Assembly: GCA_002401765.2 (NCBI GenBank)
Contig: NVTY02000034.1
Location: 89,093 to 153,092, forward strand
Origin: Thiotrichaceae bacterium
GTDB lineage: Bacteria; Pseudomonadota; Gammaproteobacteria; SZUA-140
DNA length: 64,000 bases
Direction of reading: 5' to 3'
Shown piece after piece: positions 21,344 to 31,809 of the stretch. Both the position numbers and the translations under genes were made by a program. The notes below the pieces were generated by a model. It ran no database searches. It saw only the letters and a program-made list of their open reading frames with translations, and was not told where the DNA came from. Positions within the stretch are counted from its first letter, which is position 1; each line of letters begins with the position of its first letter.

Positions 21344-21829
21344 GTGATCGATCTTGACGGATACAGAGCTAATGTAGGCATTATTCTGAATAATCAGGAT
21401 GGTAAGCTACTGTGGGCGCGCCGTATTGGTCAAGAGGCGTGGCAATTTCCACAGGGCGGCATCCAGCCTAATGAATCCCCAGAAGATGCGATGTACCGGG
21501 AGCTCCGAGAGGAAGTTGGGCTGGTACCCTGTCACGTCAACATCCTCGGTCGTACTAGCGACTGGTTGCGCTATCGCTTGCCTAAGGGATTGATTCGTCA
21601 TCAAAATAAACCGGTGTGCATAGGGCAAAAACAGATCTGGTTTTTGCTTGAACTGAAAGGTGATGAAAGTGATGTGAGGCTGGATGTGTCTGATGAGCCT
21701 GAATTTGATCACTGGCGTTGGATCGATTACTGGGCCCCTCTGGATGAGGTTGTCTCTTTTAAACGTGGTGTCTATGAGCATGCCTTGGCAGAGCTTGAGC
21801 CGTTGGTGATCGCTCGGGGTGCGTGTTAA
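21344..21829 (+). CDS. rppH: RNA pyrophosphohydrolase
   Basis: 161 residues with a GTG start eight bases after GGAG. It removes pyrophosphate from mRNA 5' ends, starting decay. The Nudix box is complete: [20 protein letters not shown] followed by VGL. The N-terminal [11 protein letters not shown] and WQFPQGG are RppH hallmarks. It is paired with ptsP downstream (61 bases), as in Pseudomonas and relatives. Confidence 0.96.
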   Translation: MIDLDGYRANVGIILNNQDGKLLWARRIGQEAWQFPQGGIQPNESPEDAMYRELREEVGLVPCHVNILGRTSDWLRYRLPKGLIRHQNKPVCIGQKQIWFLLELKGDESDVRLDVSDEPEFDHWRWIDYWAPLDEVVSFKRGVYEHALAELEPLVIARGAC

Positions 21830-21890
21830 ATCGCGGATGGGGTAGCGCTCCGCAGTTATCTTTTTATATGGCCTCTGTTAAGGTGGCGTG

Positions 21891-24158
21891 ATGTTGAAAA
21901 CGTTACGACGCATTGTACAGGCGGTAAATGCCGCGCAGGATCTTGCGCAGGCCTCTTCCATTATTGTGGCGCGGGTGAAGCAGGCGATGTCGGCGGACGT
22001 TTGTTCGGTCTATCTGCTGGATCAGGGGCTACAACAATATATCCTGATGGCCAGTGATGGTTTAAACCCGAAGTCAATTGGTACTGTTCGATTTAAGCAA
22101 GGTGAAGGGTTAGTGAGTCTTGTGGGTGAGACGGAGGAGCTGCTTAATCTTGATAATGCCCCCGACCATCCGCGCTATCGTTTTATTGCTGAGACCGGAG
22201 AAGTCGCTTTTCATGGTTTTTTAGGGCTGCCGATTATCCATCGCCGTCAGGTGATGGGGGTGTTGGTGGTGAGGCAGCGCAGCCTGCGTTGTTTCGATGA
22301 AAATGAAGTGTCGTTTTTGCTAACCATTGCGGCGCAGTTGGCGGGTGCGATTGCACATGCTGATGCACGTGGTGAGATTCAGCCCTTTACTGAGGCGCCG
22401 GGTGGTAAACACAATCGGCCGATTATTGCGCTGTCGGGCGCGCCAGGGGTGGGTATTGGAACTGCGGTGGTGGTCTATCCGGTCGCTGATCTCGATGCCG
22501 TACCGCACCGTAAAGCGAAAGACATGGCGGCAGAAATCCTTGCCTTTGAGCAGGCGTTGGCAGCTGCCCGTGCTCATATCAAAGTACTTGAAACATCGAT
22601 ACACCCAGAGCTAGGGGCTGAAAGTAGGGCCTTGTTTGAGGCTTACTTACTGATGTTGAATAGTGATACCTTGGTTGAAAAGACGATCAAACGTATTCGT
22701 GACGGCAGCTGGGCACCCGGTGCGTGGCGAGACACAATCAATGAACAGGCGCAACTGTTTGAATCGATGGATGACCCTTATCTGCGAGAACGAGCTGATG
22801 ACGTGCGAGACCTTGGTCGACGTATTCTGGCACACCTACAAAATGAAGTGCGTGGTCAACCGGACTACCCTGAGAAAACCATTCTGGTGGGTGATGATAT
22901 CTCGGCGACGATGTTGGCGGAGGTGCCGCGTGAACGTTTAGTTGGAATTGTCTCGGCGCGCGGTTCAAGTTCATCTCATGTCGCGATCCTGGCACATGCA
23001 ATGGGCGTACCTGCGGTGGTGGGCGCGGATGATTTACCCGTGGCACGCATCGATGGATGTGAGTTGGTGGTGGATGGTTACCGTGGGCGCATTTTTGTCT
23101 CACCATCCAGCGCGGTGCGGGATGAGTTTACACGTCTTGCGGAGGAAGAAAAGGAGCTGGTTGCTGGCTTAGAAGGGTTGCGCGAGTTACCCGCAGAAAC
23201 GCTGGATGGGGTGCATCTACCGCTTTTTGCTAATACTGGCCTGCTATCTGATATCGGCCCTTCGGTGGAGAGTGGCGCGGAAGGGATTGGGCTTTATCGC
23301 ACTGAATTTCCGTTTATGATACGAGAGTATTTCCCTGGCGAAGAAGAGCAGTGTGCAATTTATCGTGAGGTATTGGAAGGCTTTGCTCCGCGCCCGGTGA
23401 CGTTACGCACACTGGATGTGGGTGGTGATAAGGCGCTTTCATATTTTCCAATTGAGGAAGAAAACCCTTTTTTAGGTTGGCGTGGAATACGCATTACGCT
23501 TGATCATCCCGAGATTTTCTTGGTGCAGTTACGTGCGATGATGCGTGCCAATATTGGCTTGAATAATCTTCATTTGATGTTGCCGATGATCAGCAATGTG
23601 GCTGAGGTTGATCGTGCATTACAGCTGATAGGGCGTGCGCATCAGGAGTTACTGGCGGCGGGTGAAACGGTGGTGATGCCGAAAGTCGGAATTATGGTAG
23701 AAGTGCCAGCGGTGATCTATCTGATGGAGGTGCTTGCATCGCGTGTTGATTTTTTTTCGGTCGGCACCAATGACCTCACGCAATACCTGCTGGCTGTGGA
23801 TCGAAATAATCCACGGGTAGCATCGCTTTATGACTCGTTACACCCTGCCGTGCTGCGAGCGCTGATACAAATTATTGCGGCAGCAAATCTTGCCGGAAAA
23901 CCGGTGAGTATTTGCGGTGAAGTGGCGGGTGACCCTGTGGCGACATTATTGTTGTTAGGCATGGGGGTGAGTAGTTTGAGTATGAGCGCGGCAAGCATGC
24001 TGCGTGTGAAGTCGGTGATACGGAGTTTTACCATGAGTGATGCACGCAGCGTGTTAGATGAAGCTTTGCAGTATGATGACGCGGCGACGATACGCGATTA
24101 TCTTGAGCGAACACTAGAAAAGCAGGGGCTTGGTGGCTTGGTAAGGGCGGGTAAGTAG
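21891..24158 (+). CDS. ptsP: Nitrogen-PTS phosphoenolpyruvate phosphotransferase (EI-Ntr)
   Basis: 755 residues from the ATG at 21891; a GTG directly before it is the alternative, and AAGGTGG sits better for the ATG. An N-terminal GAF domain (about residues 15-150) precedes the EI domains. The phosphorylated His is in GSSSSHVAILAHAMG. The PEP-binding barrel has GLYRTEFPFM, LDVGGDKAL and the C-terminal SICGEVAGDP. It starts the PEP-to-NPr-to-EIIA-Ntr relay, a regulatory rather than sugar-uptake chain. No NPr or EIIA gene is in the window. Confidence 0.96.
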   Translation: MLKTLRRIVQAVNAAQDLAQASSIIVARVKQAMSADVCSVYLLDQGLQQYILMASDGLNPKSIGTVRFKQGEGLVSLVGETEELLNLDNAPDHPRYRFIAETGEVAFHGFLGLPIIHRRQVMGVLVVRQRSLRCFDENEVSFLLTIAAQLAGAIAHADARGEIQPFTEAPGGKHNRPIIALSGAPGVGIGTAVVVYPVADLDAVPHRKAKDMAAEILAFEQALAAARAHIKVLETSIHPELGAESRALFEAYLLMLNSDTLVEKTIKRIRDGSWAPGAWRDTINEQAQLFESMDDPYLRERADDVRDLGRRILAHLQNEVRGQPDYPEKTILVGDDISATMLAEVPRERLVGIVSARGSSSSHVAILAHAMGVPAVVGADDLPVARIDGCELVVDGYRGRIFVSPSSAVRDEFTRLAEEEKELVAGLEGLRELPAETLDGVHLPLFANTGLLSDIGPSVESGAEGIGLYRTEFPFMIREYFPGEEEQCAIYREVLEGFAPRPVTLRTLDVGGDKALSYFPIEEENPFLGWRGIRITLDHPEIFLVQLRAMMRANIGLNNLHLMLPMISNVAEVDRALQLIGRAHQELLAAGETVVMPKVGIMVEVPAVIYLMEVLASRVDFFSVGTNDLTQYLLAVDRNNPRVASLYDSLHPAVLRALIQIIAAANLAGKPVSICGEVAGDPVATLLLLGMGVSSLSMSAASMLRVKSVIRSFTMSDARSVLDEALQYDDAATIRDYLERTLEKQGLGGLVRAGK

Positions 24159-24207
24159 TTGTTCAATATTCGGTGGAAGCCGCTCTTGCTATGTGGGAAA
24201 TTAAAGA

Positions 24208-24900
24208 ATGAAAAAAAGCGTTTTACTCTCCTGGAGTAGTGGTAAAGATAGTGCCTGGGCACTGCACGTCTTGCGTCAACAAAATGAATTTGATGTGGTT
24301 GGTTTGTTTACCACGGTGAATCAGGTGCATGATCGCGTCGCGATGCATGCGGTGAGGCGTGAATTATTGATGTTGCAGGCGCAGCATGCTGGCTTGCCGC
24401 TTGAGGTGATTGAGATCCCTGACCCCTGTAGCAACGCAGATTATGAGCAGCGAATGGGCGCCTTTATGACGCGTTGCCAGCAGCGCAAGATTGATTGCTT
24501 TGCCTTTGGCGATCTCTATTTGGAAGATATTCGTGAATACCGCGAGCAAAAAATGGCAGGCAGTGGTATTGATGCCATTTTCCCGTTGTGGGGTTGTCCT
24601 ACGGCTGAATTGTCGCAAACCATGATTGATGGTGGGCTGCGTGCGCATTTGACTTGTGTCGATCCTCGGTGTCTTGACCGGCGATTCGCAGGCCGTGAGT
24701 TTGATCGAGCATTACTGGATGAATTGCCTATGGATGTTGACCCATGCGGTGAAAATGGTGAGTTTCATAGCTTTGTCTTTGCGGGCCCGATGTTGGATGG
24801 TGATATTGATGTCTCGCTGGGTGAGATTGTCGAGCGTGGCGGCTTTGTCTTTGCAGATTTACTCGCAGGCGCTAAGGAAGGGCAAGCCGATGTCGCCTGA
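24208..24900 (+). CDS. ATP-pyrophosphatase, DUF71/diphthine-ammonia-ligase family
   Basis: 230 residues. The PP-loop is at the N terminus (LSWSSGKDSAWALHVL). Later family motifs are FGDLYLEDIREYRE, PLWGCPTAEL and DPCGENGEFHSFVF. The eukaryotic and archaeal relatives amidate diphthine on EF2, a substrate bacteria lack, so the bacterial role is unknown; B12-related roles have been proposed for some members. Its last 11 bases overlap the start of the squalene/phytoene synthase gene, which implies coupled translation. Confidence 0.88.
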   Translation: MKKSVLLSWSSGKDSAWALHVLRQQNEFDVVGLFTTVNQVHDRVAMHAVRRELLMLQAQHAGLPLEVIEIPDPCSNADYEQRMGAFMTRCQQRKIDCFAFGDLYLEDIREYREQKMAGSGIDAIFPLWGCPTAELSQTMIDGGLRAHLTCVDPRCLDRRFAGREFDRALLDELPMDVDPCGENGEFHSFVFAGPMLDGDIDVSLGEIVERGGFVFADLLAGAKEGQADVA

Positions 24901-25978
24901 GTCAGCCTCATTTCTCCCGAGATCACTTGATGATGTACAGCGAAATTATTTACTGACGGATCTGTTGCAAGGCGTATCACGTAGTTTTTATCTCACTTTA
25001 CGGGTGTTGCCAGCGCAATTGCGTGAGCCGATAAGTGTTGCCTATTTGTTGGCGCGTGCCGCTGATACCATTGCGGATACGGAGGTCGTTTCTGCGCGCA
25101 AACGTGGTGCATCACTCCAGCACTTGCGCACTCAGTTACAGCTCGACGTACCATCTCATACCGTATTGGAACGTTTGCAGGTCGGTTTTACTGGGCAGCT
25201 TGATCATGCCTTTGAAAATGAACTGCTGGCCATGCTATTGCCGTTGTTTGAATTACTGGCACGGCAAACAGTACCCGACAGGATGATGATTCGTAAGGTT
25301 GTGTTGACCTTGGTAGACGGAATGTTGAGTGACCTCGAAAGCTTTCCCGTAGCGAAAAAAAGTGGCGATGTGACAGCACTTGAACGTGGCGATCAACTAG
25401 ATCGCTACACCTACCTGGTGGCCGGGTGTGTGGGAGAGTTCTGGACTGATATTTCGATCGCCCATATTGACGCACTTCAGTGTTGGCAGCCCTCTCAAGA
25501 ACGATACTCGCAATGGGGTATTCGCTTTGGTAAAGGGTTGCAGCTGACTAATATTCTGCGTGATGTGCCGCGTGATCTTTGCATTGGGCGCTGTTATCTA
25601 CCGCAGTCATGGCTGGATGAGGTGGCGTTGACGCCGAATGATTTAATGAAGGTGACTAATAGCGCAACGGCACGCCCACTGCTTATTAAGGGTATCCGCC
25701 AGGCGCTCGAACACTTCACAGCCGCAGAGCACTATGTGGTGGCACTGCCGCGGCGTTGTGTGCGCCTGCGCCTCGCGGCGTTATGGCCCATGTTGATTGG
25801 CCTTAAAACGTTGGCGCAGCTCTCGCAACAGTCGCGTTGGTTAGATGCGACCGTTGTCTGTAAGGTTGAGCGTCAATGGGTTTATCGCATGATGTTGCTG
25901 TCGTGCGCCGCTTTGTTTTCTAATTTGGCAGTAAAGTGGTGGTGTGCTCGGATACGAAAAGCCGTTTCGCTGACGTGA
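24890..25978 (+). CDS. Squalene/phytoene synthase family protein
   Basis: 362 residues from the ATG inside the end of the previous gene; the frame is open further upstream but that overlaps DUF71 coding sequence. The two Asp-rich prenyl-diphosphate motifs are present: ARAADTIADTE and NILRDVPRDLCIGRCYLP. YTYLVAGCVGEFWTDI is closer to squalene synthase than to bacterial phytoene synthase. A hydrophobic C-terminal segment (about residues 330-350) may anchor it to the membrane, as in squalene synthases. Joining two farnesyl diphosphates is the likely reaction. No cyclase or desaturase gene is near, so the end product (hopanoid, sterol, carotenoid) is open. Confidence 0.85.
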   Translation: MSPESASFLPRSLDDVQRNYLLTDLLQGVSRSFYLTLRVLPAQLREPISVAYLLARAADTIADTEVVSARKRGASLQHLRTQLQLDVPSHTVLERLQVGFTGQLDHAFENELLAMLLPLFELLARQTVPDRMMIRKVVLTLVDGMLSDLESFPVAKKSGDVTALERGDQLDRYTYLVAGCVGEFWTDISIAHIDALQCWQPSQERYSQWGIRFGKGLQLTNILRDVPRDLCIGRCYLPQSWLDEVALTPNDLMKVTNSATARPLLIKGIRQALEHFTAAEHYVVALPRRCVRLRLAALWPMLIGLKTLAQLSQQSRWLDATVVCKVERQWVYRMMLLSCAALFSNLAVKWWCARIRKAVSLT

Positions 25979-25982
25979 TTGT

Positions 25983-26008
25983 CTGACTTCAAAAGTCAGG
26001 TTCTTATT
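25983..26008 (+). terminator. Probable terminator after the squalene synthase gene
   Basis: A perfect 7-bp stem (CTGACTT at 25983-25989, AAGTCAG at 25993-25999) with a CAA loop is followed by GTTCTTATT. It begins five bases after the stop codon. The T-run is interrupted, so termination may be partial. Confidence 0.5.
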
Positions 26009-26106
26009 GAAGGAGGAGTCTAAGGGAGGTTATTTTTAGGCTGTCTAACGCCATTTACGCTATAATCCACGCCAGAGATACCATGTTATTTATAGGATTA
26101 ATTTGA

Positions 26107-27321
26107 ATGTCGCACACAGATGTCAAAAAAGTTGTACTGGCCTATTCTGGCGGCCTTGATACTTCTATTATCGCCAAGTGGTTGCAAGATGAATACCACT
26201 GCGAAGTGGTGACGTTTACCGCTGATATTGGTCAGGGTGAAGAGGTTGAACCTGCACGCCTTAAGGCCCAGGCGATGGGGATCAAAGAGATCTATATTGA
26301 GGACCTTTGTGAAGAGTATGCACGAGACTATGTCTTCCCGATGTTTCGCGCCAATGCGGTGTATGAGGGCGAATATTTGCTGGGTACATCGATTGCTCGC
26401 CCCTTGATCGCTAAGCGCCTGATTGAAATTGCGAATGATACGGGTGCCGATGCGGTCTCTCATGGTGCGACCGGTAAGGGAAATGATCAGGTGCGCTTTG
26501 AACTGGGTGCCTACGCGCTGAAGCCGGATGTGCGGATCATTGCACCGTGGCGTGAATGGGATCTTAATTCGCGTGCAAAGTTGATGGCCTATGCTGAGCA
26601 GCACAACATTGCCGTTGAGCAGAAGCGTGGTAAGAAATCACCGTATTCGATGGATGCCAACTTGCTGCATATCTCTTATGAGGGTGATATTCTGGAAGAC
26701 CCATGGGCTGAACCAGAGGCGGATATGTGGCGCTGGACAGTGAGCCCAGAGCAAGCCCCGGATCAGGCGATTTATCTTGAGCTAACTTATAAAAGAGGTG
26801 ATATCGCTGCGATTGATGGTAACGAGATGAGCCCTGCTGAGGTAATGCGTTACCTGAATAAAGTGGGCGGCGAAAACGGTGTTGGTCGTGATGATATTGT
26901 TGAAAACCGCTATGTCGGTATGAAGTCCCGCGGTTGTTACGAGACACCTGCCGGTACCATTATGTTAAAGGCACATCGTGCGATTGAGTCGATCACGCAG
27001 GATCGAGAAGTGGCACATCTAAAAGATGATTTGATGCCGCGGTATGCAACGTTGATTTACAACGGCTATTGGTGGAGTCCAGAGCGCGAAATGATGCAGG
27101 CGATGATTGATGCCTCTCAGACCCGTGTTAATGGTGTGGTGCGGCTTAAACTTTATAAAGGTAATGTGACCGTAGTGGGACGCCAATCACAATCGGACAG
27201 TCTATTTGATGCCAATATTGCGACCTTTGAAGAGGATGCGGGTAGCTATAACCAACAGGATGCAGAAGGTTTCATTAAATTAAATGCGTTGCGTCTTCGT
27301 ATCGCGGCGAAGAGATTGTAA
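26107..27321 (+). CDS. argG: Argininosuccinate synthase
   Basis: 404 residues, the standard short-form (non-E. coli) length. It joins citrulline and aspartate in arginine synthesis. Signatures are the PP-loop [13 protein letters not shown], the [15 protein letters not shown] motif and [21 protein letters not shown] hexamer lies at 26061-26066 but with no clear -35, so the promoter is only suggested. It stands alone, with terminator-like structure before it. Confidence 0.97.
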   Translation: MSHTDVKKVVLAYSGGLDTSIIAKWLQDEYHCEVVTFTADIGQGEEVEPARLKAQAMGIKEIYIEDLCEEYARDYVFPMFRANAVYEGEYLLGTSIARPLIAKRLIEIANDTGADAVSHGATGKGNDQVRFELGAYALKPDVRIIAPWREWDLNSRAKLMAYAEQHNIAVEQKRGKKSPYSMDANLLHISYEGDILEDPWAEPEADMWRWTVSPEQAPDQAIYLELTYKRGDIAAIDGNEMSPAEVMRYLNKVGGENGVGRDDIVENRYVGMKSRGCYETPAGTIMLKAHRAIESITQDREVAHLKDDLMPRYATLIYNGYWWSPEREMMQAMIDASQTRVNGVVRLKLYKGNVTVVGRQSQSDSLFDANIATFEEDAGSYNQQDAEGFIKLNALRLRIAAKRL

Positions 27322-27429
27322 GCCATCATGTAGTTGTTGTGCCTGGTAGACAATGAGTGGTGTGAATAATGATTTATTTTCACTGACCATTGGCCTCTTA
27401 TTCTGATATTAGGATGTTGGGCGTAAAAA

Positions 27430-28476
27430 ATGAAAAGCAATGTTGTCTATGGTGTGTTGCTGTTATTATTTCTCACGTCCTTGCCCTGGATGTTGGGGAA
27501 TTTTGCCTATGATAATGATAATGACGTTGTTGCCACGATCATTCATGCAGACCCTTTTTATATTTCAACGTTGCCAGCACAACAACTTATTCATGAGCCG
27601 TTGCAACCCGTAGCGAAACCGCGGGCGCTCAACCTCGATAAGGTAGCGTTGGGGTATAAGCTGTTCCAGGATAAGCGCCTCTCCCCTGAAGGTGACGTTT
27701 CATGTGGTACTTGTCATGTGTTAAACCGGGGCGGTGTTGATGGTGAGTCTCATGCGATTGCTGGTGATGCCTCCCGTGGTCGAATTAATACCCCTAGCAT
27801 CTACAATAGCGCTAATAATTTTAGATGGTACTGGGATGGGCGCGCTACTACGCTAGAAGCACAAGTCGATGAGTCTATTACCAGCCTGACAGAACTGGGC
27901 GCTCAGTGGCATGAGGTGTTGAGTACTCTTGCCTCCCTCTCTGAATACCAGTCGTTATTTTCTCAGCTTTACCCTGCGGGCCGAATCCAGAAAGAAGATG
28001 TGATTGATGCGCTGGTTGAATTTGAACGCTCCTTAGTCACGCCCGATGCTGCATTTGATCGTTTTTTGTATGGCGATGAACAAGCTCTTAGCATTGAACA
28101 GCGTAATGGTTACCAACTATTTAAATCGTATGGTTGTATTGCCTGCCATCAAGGCGGTAATGTTGGCGGCAATATGTTCCAGCTGTTTGGTGTGATGGGT
28201 GATTTTTTTGCGGACCGAAAAATAATTCTAGAGGCCGATCTTGGACGCTTTAATGTGACGGGTAACGAGGAAGACAAATATCGCTTCCGTGTTCCCAGTC
28301 TACGCAATGTGGCGTTGACTGCGCCATATTTCCATGATGGAACTGCTGATACCCTTGAGCAGGCCGTGATGGTCATGGCCACTTTTCAGCTTGGGCGCCC
28401 TATTTCGCTTGATGATGCGCAGTTAATTGTGAAATTTCTCCATTCTTTGAGTGGTGTTCAGCATGGTGGTGAGTGA
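27430..28476 (+). CDS. Di-heme cytochrome c peroxidase (CcpA/MauG family)
   Basis: 348 residues with an N-terminal signal or anchor helix (residues 7-24). Two heme-c sites are present: CGTCH (about residue 97) and CIACH (about residue 238). RINTPSIYNSANNFRWYWDGRA and FRVPSLRNVALTAPYFHDG are typical family segments, given here only as landmarks near residues 119-140 and 283-302. Family members reduce peroxide or carry out long-range oxidation in the periplasm. Its stop overlaps the start of a cyclic-di-GMP receptor gene, so the two are made together. This pairing suggests the peroxidase product or its substrate is what the receptor senses (inference). Confidence 0.88.
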   Translation: MKSNVVYGVLLLLFLTSLPWMLGNFAYDNDNDVVATIIHADPFYISTLPAQQLIHEPLQPVAKPRALNLDKVALGYKLFQDKRLSPEGDVSCGTCHVLNRGGVDGESHAIAGDASRGRINTPSIYNSANNFRWYWDGRATTLEAQVDESITSLTELGAQWHEVLSTLASLSEYQSLFSQLYPAGRIQKEDVIDALVEFERSLVTPDAAFDRFLYGDEQALSIEQRNGYQLFKSYGCIACHQGGNVGGNMFQLFGVMGDFFADRKIILEADLGRFNVTGNEEDKYRFRVPSLRNVALTAPYFHDGTADTLEQAVMVMATFQLGRPISLDDAQLIVKFLHSLSGVQHGGE

Positions 28477-31385
28477 TGAACTCGTCTAATGTGAAGCAGT
28501 TGACCATTGCTGTTATTGCAGTGTTGTTGATGACCTTTCTCTACATTAAGACGCAGGCAGTAGAGGGAAAGAGCTATAACTCAGTATTAAATAACTTATC
28601 TCAACTGCGGCAGCTTGATGCTAGTCTTGGTCGCGATGTACTTCGGTCTCGTAACGAACTGTTATCTCACTATGATCCATTGGTGTTATGGATGCAACAA
28701 TTGAGAGAGAAGTACGCCGAGATAACGGCGGGTACATATGGTATTTATCATCAGGGCAACCTTGATATAGACCAGCACCTTGATGCGATACAAGAGACCA
28801 TCCTTGCCAAGGAAGAGACGCTGGAGTCATTTAAATCCCATAACGCTATTTTAAGGAATTCTGTTCATTACATACCGTCACTGATGGACCAGTTAATGAT
28901 AAGGATGGCCGAGCATAATGCAGAGATGTCAGTGGTCGTTGTGCTGAGTGATATGGTCAGGGATGTGCTCAGTTATAACACCAATGCGAGCACTGGATTG
29001 CGGCTTCATGTGATTAATGACTATGAGCTTGTCGCCCGTTACGTGGATCGATTTCCGCCGGTATTACAGGAAGATATCCTACGCCTAATTCAACATGTCG
29101 AAGTGGTGGTGAATGAAAAGCAAGTGGTTGATGCGATGATTCTGAGTTTGACTTCACCGTCGATGGTACGGAAGGTTGACCGTCTCTCTTCATTATATAA
29201 TCGCAATCATGAGGCGTTAGTGCAGCGCACTAATATCTATCGCTTATATCTCTATCTTATTACCGTTTCACTTTTGATTTACGTTGCATTTATTATGTGG
29301 AAACTGAAAAATAGTGCGACAAAACTAAGGCGCACGGTAAGGGACCTTAATTATCAGAAGTTTGCACTGGATCAACACTCAATTGTGAGTATTGTCGATA
29401 GCGATGGGCTGATTACTTATGCGAATGATAAACTGTGTGATGTTAGTCAATTTAGACGAGATGAATTGATTGGAAAAAGTCATCGTGTAATGAACTCTGG
29501 CTACCATTCGGATGTTTTTTTTGACGGCTTATGGGCAACGATTACCGCAGGTGATGTATGGCATGGCGAGATAAGAAGCCAGAAGAAAAATGGTGATTAT
29601 TTCTGGGTGGATTCGACGATTGTGCCATTTGTCGACTCGACTGGAAGCCCTTATCAATATGTGGCGATTAGAACGGATGTGACAGAACATAAAAGACTTG
29701 AACGCGCGCTCTTTAAAGAAAAAGAAAGGGCGCAAATTACCCTTGAATCGATAGGTGACGGTGTTATTACGACTAATGCACAGGGTTTAGTTGACTATAT
29801 GAACCCTCGTGCGGAGATGTTAGCGGGTGTAGATTTTGATGCATGTCGAGGACATTTGTTAAGTGAGGTGTTGAATATTTTTGATGAGGTCACACATAAA
29901 ACAAGCGAAAGTCCAATCAATGCCTGTTTGCAAAAGGGTAACAGAATCGCGTTACCTGGGCAGGTGATTGTGAATCAATTCACCGGTAAAGAATTTGCGG
30001 TAGAGGTGACGGCTAGTCCAATCCTGGATCGAGAGAGTGTGGTTGTCGGGGTGGTGATCATTTTCCATGATGTCACTGAACTGCGTGGGCTGGCCAATAA
30101 GGTTTCGTACCAGGCAACGCATGATGCGTTAACGGGTTTAATCAATCGTCGTGAATTTGAACGTCGCCTGGCACTGTTGCTGGAGAGTGCGCGGCAGGAG
30201 GACAAGGAACATGCGCTCTGTTATATCGACCTGGATCAGTTCAAAATTGTCAATGATACCTGCGGTCATGTGGCTGGCGATGAGCTGTTGCGTCAGTTGA
30301 CCACTTTATTGCAGGCTCAGGTAAGGGAGCGAGACACATTGGCGAGGCTTGGTGGTGATGAGTTTGGTATATTGCTTGGCAATTGTCATTTGAATAAAGC
30401 GGAGAAAATTGCAGAGGCCTTTTGTCATATGGTGAAAGAGTTTCGTTTTGTGTGGCAAGATAAAAGCTTCGAAATTGGTGCCAGCATTGGGCTTGTTGCG
30501 ATTGAGGCTAATAGTGGCAGTACGACTGATCTGTTGAGTGCTGCGGACTCTGCTTGTTATGTTGCTAAGGATAAGGGGCGCAATCGAGTTTACGTTTATC
30601 AACCTGATGATGAAGAACTAGTAGCGCGTCATGGCGAAATGCAGTGGGTTTCTCGGATTAATCAAGCGCTTGAAGAGAACCGCTTTGAACTTTTTTATCA
30701 GCCGATTGTGGCGCTTCAAGGTGGAAAAGAGAAAATGCATGTCGAGGTATTACTGCGCCTGCGGGATGAGGCTGGTAAACTTATTTTTCCGATGGCGTTT
30801 ATTCCTGCTGCGGAACGATTTGATTTAATGCCTGCGATTGATCGCTGGGTGATTCGCAATGTGTTTGCTTTTTGTGAAGCGAGTGGTAGAGATGATATTA
30901 CCTATGCGGTTAATCTTTCTGGGGCCTCATTAAGTGATGCGGGTTTGATGGGGTATTTGCGAGAACAGTTCTCTAACTACGATGTGCGGCCTTATGATAT
31001 CTCTTTTGAAATCACAGAAACGGCGGCGATTTCGAACTTGAGTGAGGCGATACATTTTATTTCGGAGCTTAAAATTCTCGGCTGTAGTTTCTCGCTGGAT
31101 GACTTTGGCAGTGGTTTGTCGTCATTTGCGTATCTTAAAAACTTGCCGGTGGATTACTTAAAGATTGATGGTGGCTTTATTCGAAGTATTGTGGATAATC
31201 CTATCGATTGTGCCATGGTCGAATCGATCAACCATATTGGCCATGTGATGGGGATTAAAACCATTGCAGAGTTTGTGGAAAACGATGAGATTTACACGTG
31301 TATAAAGAACTTGGGAGTTGATTATGCTCAGGGTTATTATATTGAGAAGCCAAAACCCTTGTCCGATCTATTTAAAGAAAAATAA
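28476..31385 (+). CDS. Membrane receptor with DAHL, two PAS, GGDEF and EAL domains
   Basis: 969 residues from the ATG overlapping the peroxidase stop (TGATG); a GTG one codon earlier is possible. Order: helix 1 (about 9-28); periplasmic all-helical region of about 225 residues with [18 protein letters not shown] and HYDPLV, typical of the DAHL ligand-binding domain; helix 2 (about 257-277); PAS (300-420); second PAS (425-545); GGDEF near residue 625 with an RxxD inhibition site (RERD) five residues before it; EAL from about 720. EAL reads EVLLRL but keeps the catalytic Glu, with [17 protein letters not shown] and AEFVEN intact. Both cyclase and phosphodiesterase activity are plausible. Confidence 0.9.
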   Translation: MNSSNVKQLTIAVIAVLLMTFLYIKTQAVEGKSYNSVLNNLSQLRQLDASLGRDVLRSRNELLSHYDPLVLWMQQLREKYAEITAGTYGIYHQGNLDIDQHLDAIQETILAKEETLESFKSHNAILRNSVHYIPSLMDQLMIRMAEHNAEMSVVVVLSDMVRDVLSYNTNASTGLRLHVINDYELVARYVDRFPPVLQEDILRLIQHVEVVVNEKQVVDAMILSLTSPSMVRKVDRLSSLYNRNHEALVQRTNIYRLYLYLITVSLLIYVAFIMWKLKNSATKLRRTVRDLNYQKFALDQHSIVSIVDSDGLITYANDKLCDVSQFRRDELIGKSHRVMNSGYHSDVFFDGLWATITAGDVWHGEIRSQKKNGDYFWVDSTIVPFVDSTGSPYQYVAIRTDVTEHKRLERALFKEKERAQITLESIGDGVITTNAQGLVDYMNPRAEMLAGVDFDACRGHLLSEVLNIFDEVTHKTSESPINACLQKGNRIALPGQVIVNQFTGKEFAVEVTASPILDRESVVVGVVIIFHDVTELRGLANKVSYQATHDALTGLINRREFERRLALLLESARQEDKEHALCYIDLDQFKIVNDTCGHVAGDELLRQLTTLLQAQVRERDTLARLGGDEFGILLGNCHLNKAEKIAEAFCHMVKEFRFVWQDKSFEIGASIGLVAIEANSGSTTDLLSAADSACYVAKDKGRNRVYVYQPDDEELVARHGEMQWVSRINQALEENRFELFYQPIVALQGGKEKMHVEVLLRLRDEAGKLIFPMAFIPAAERFDLMPAIDRWVIRNVFAFCEASGRDDITYAVNLSGASLSDAGLMGYLREQFSNYDVRPYDISFEITETAAISNLSEAIHFISELKILGCSFSLDDFGSGLSSFAYLKNLPVDYLKIDGGFIRSIVDNPIDCAMVESINHIGHVMGIKTIAEFVENDEIYTCIKNLGVDYAQGYYIEKPKPLSDLFKEK

Positions 31386-31396
31386 TTGAGAGCCCT

Positions 31397-31786
31397 ATGC
31401 GATTACTTCATACTATGATTCGTGTGGCAGACCTTGATGCCTCAATCAGTTTTTATACTGAGGTGCTTGGCATGCGTCTATTAAGGCGTAATGATTACCC
31501 TGCTGGGCGCTTTACGCTAGCCTTTGTTGGTTATGAAGATGAGTCGCTCGGGGCTGTTATTGAACTCACCCATAACTGGGATGTGAGTAACTATGAGTTG
31601 GGTAATGCCTTTGGCCATATTGCACTGGAAGTCGACGATGCCTATATTGCCTGTGATGATATTCGTGCTCGTGGCGGCAATGTGGTGCGCGATGCCGGGC
31701 CCATGAAAGGTGGGAGGTCGGTAATCGCCTTTGTTGAAGACCCGGATGGTTATAAAATTGAATTGATTCAGAAGAAAAGCAAGTAA
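31397..31786 (+). CDS. gloA: Lactoylglutathione lyase (glyoxalase I)
   Basis: 129 residues. It converts the methylglyoxal-glutathione adduct to lactoylglutathione. Metal ligands fall at the expected spots: His in RLLHTMIRV, Glu in AVIELTHNW, His in FGHIALEV, and Glu in YKIELIQ. It follows the GGDEF-EAL gene after 11 bases and is likely co-transcribed, though no functional link is evident. Confidence 0.95.
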   Translation: MRLLHTMIRVADLDASISFYTEVLGMRLLRRNDYPAGRFTLAFVGYEDESLGAVIELTHNWDVSNYELGNAFGHIALEVDDAYIACDDIRARGGNVVRDAGPMKGGRSVIAFVEDPDGYKIELIQKKSK

Positions 31787-31809
31787 GTGCTGAGAGGAGC
31801 AAATAAGAG

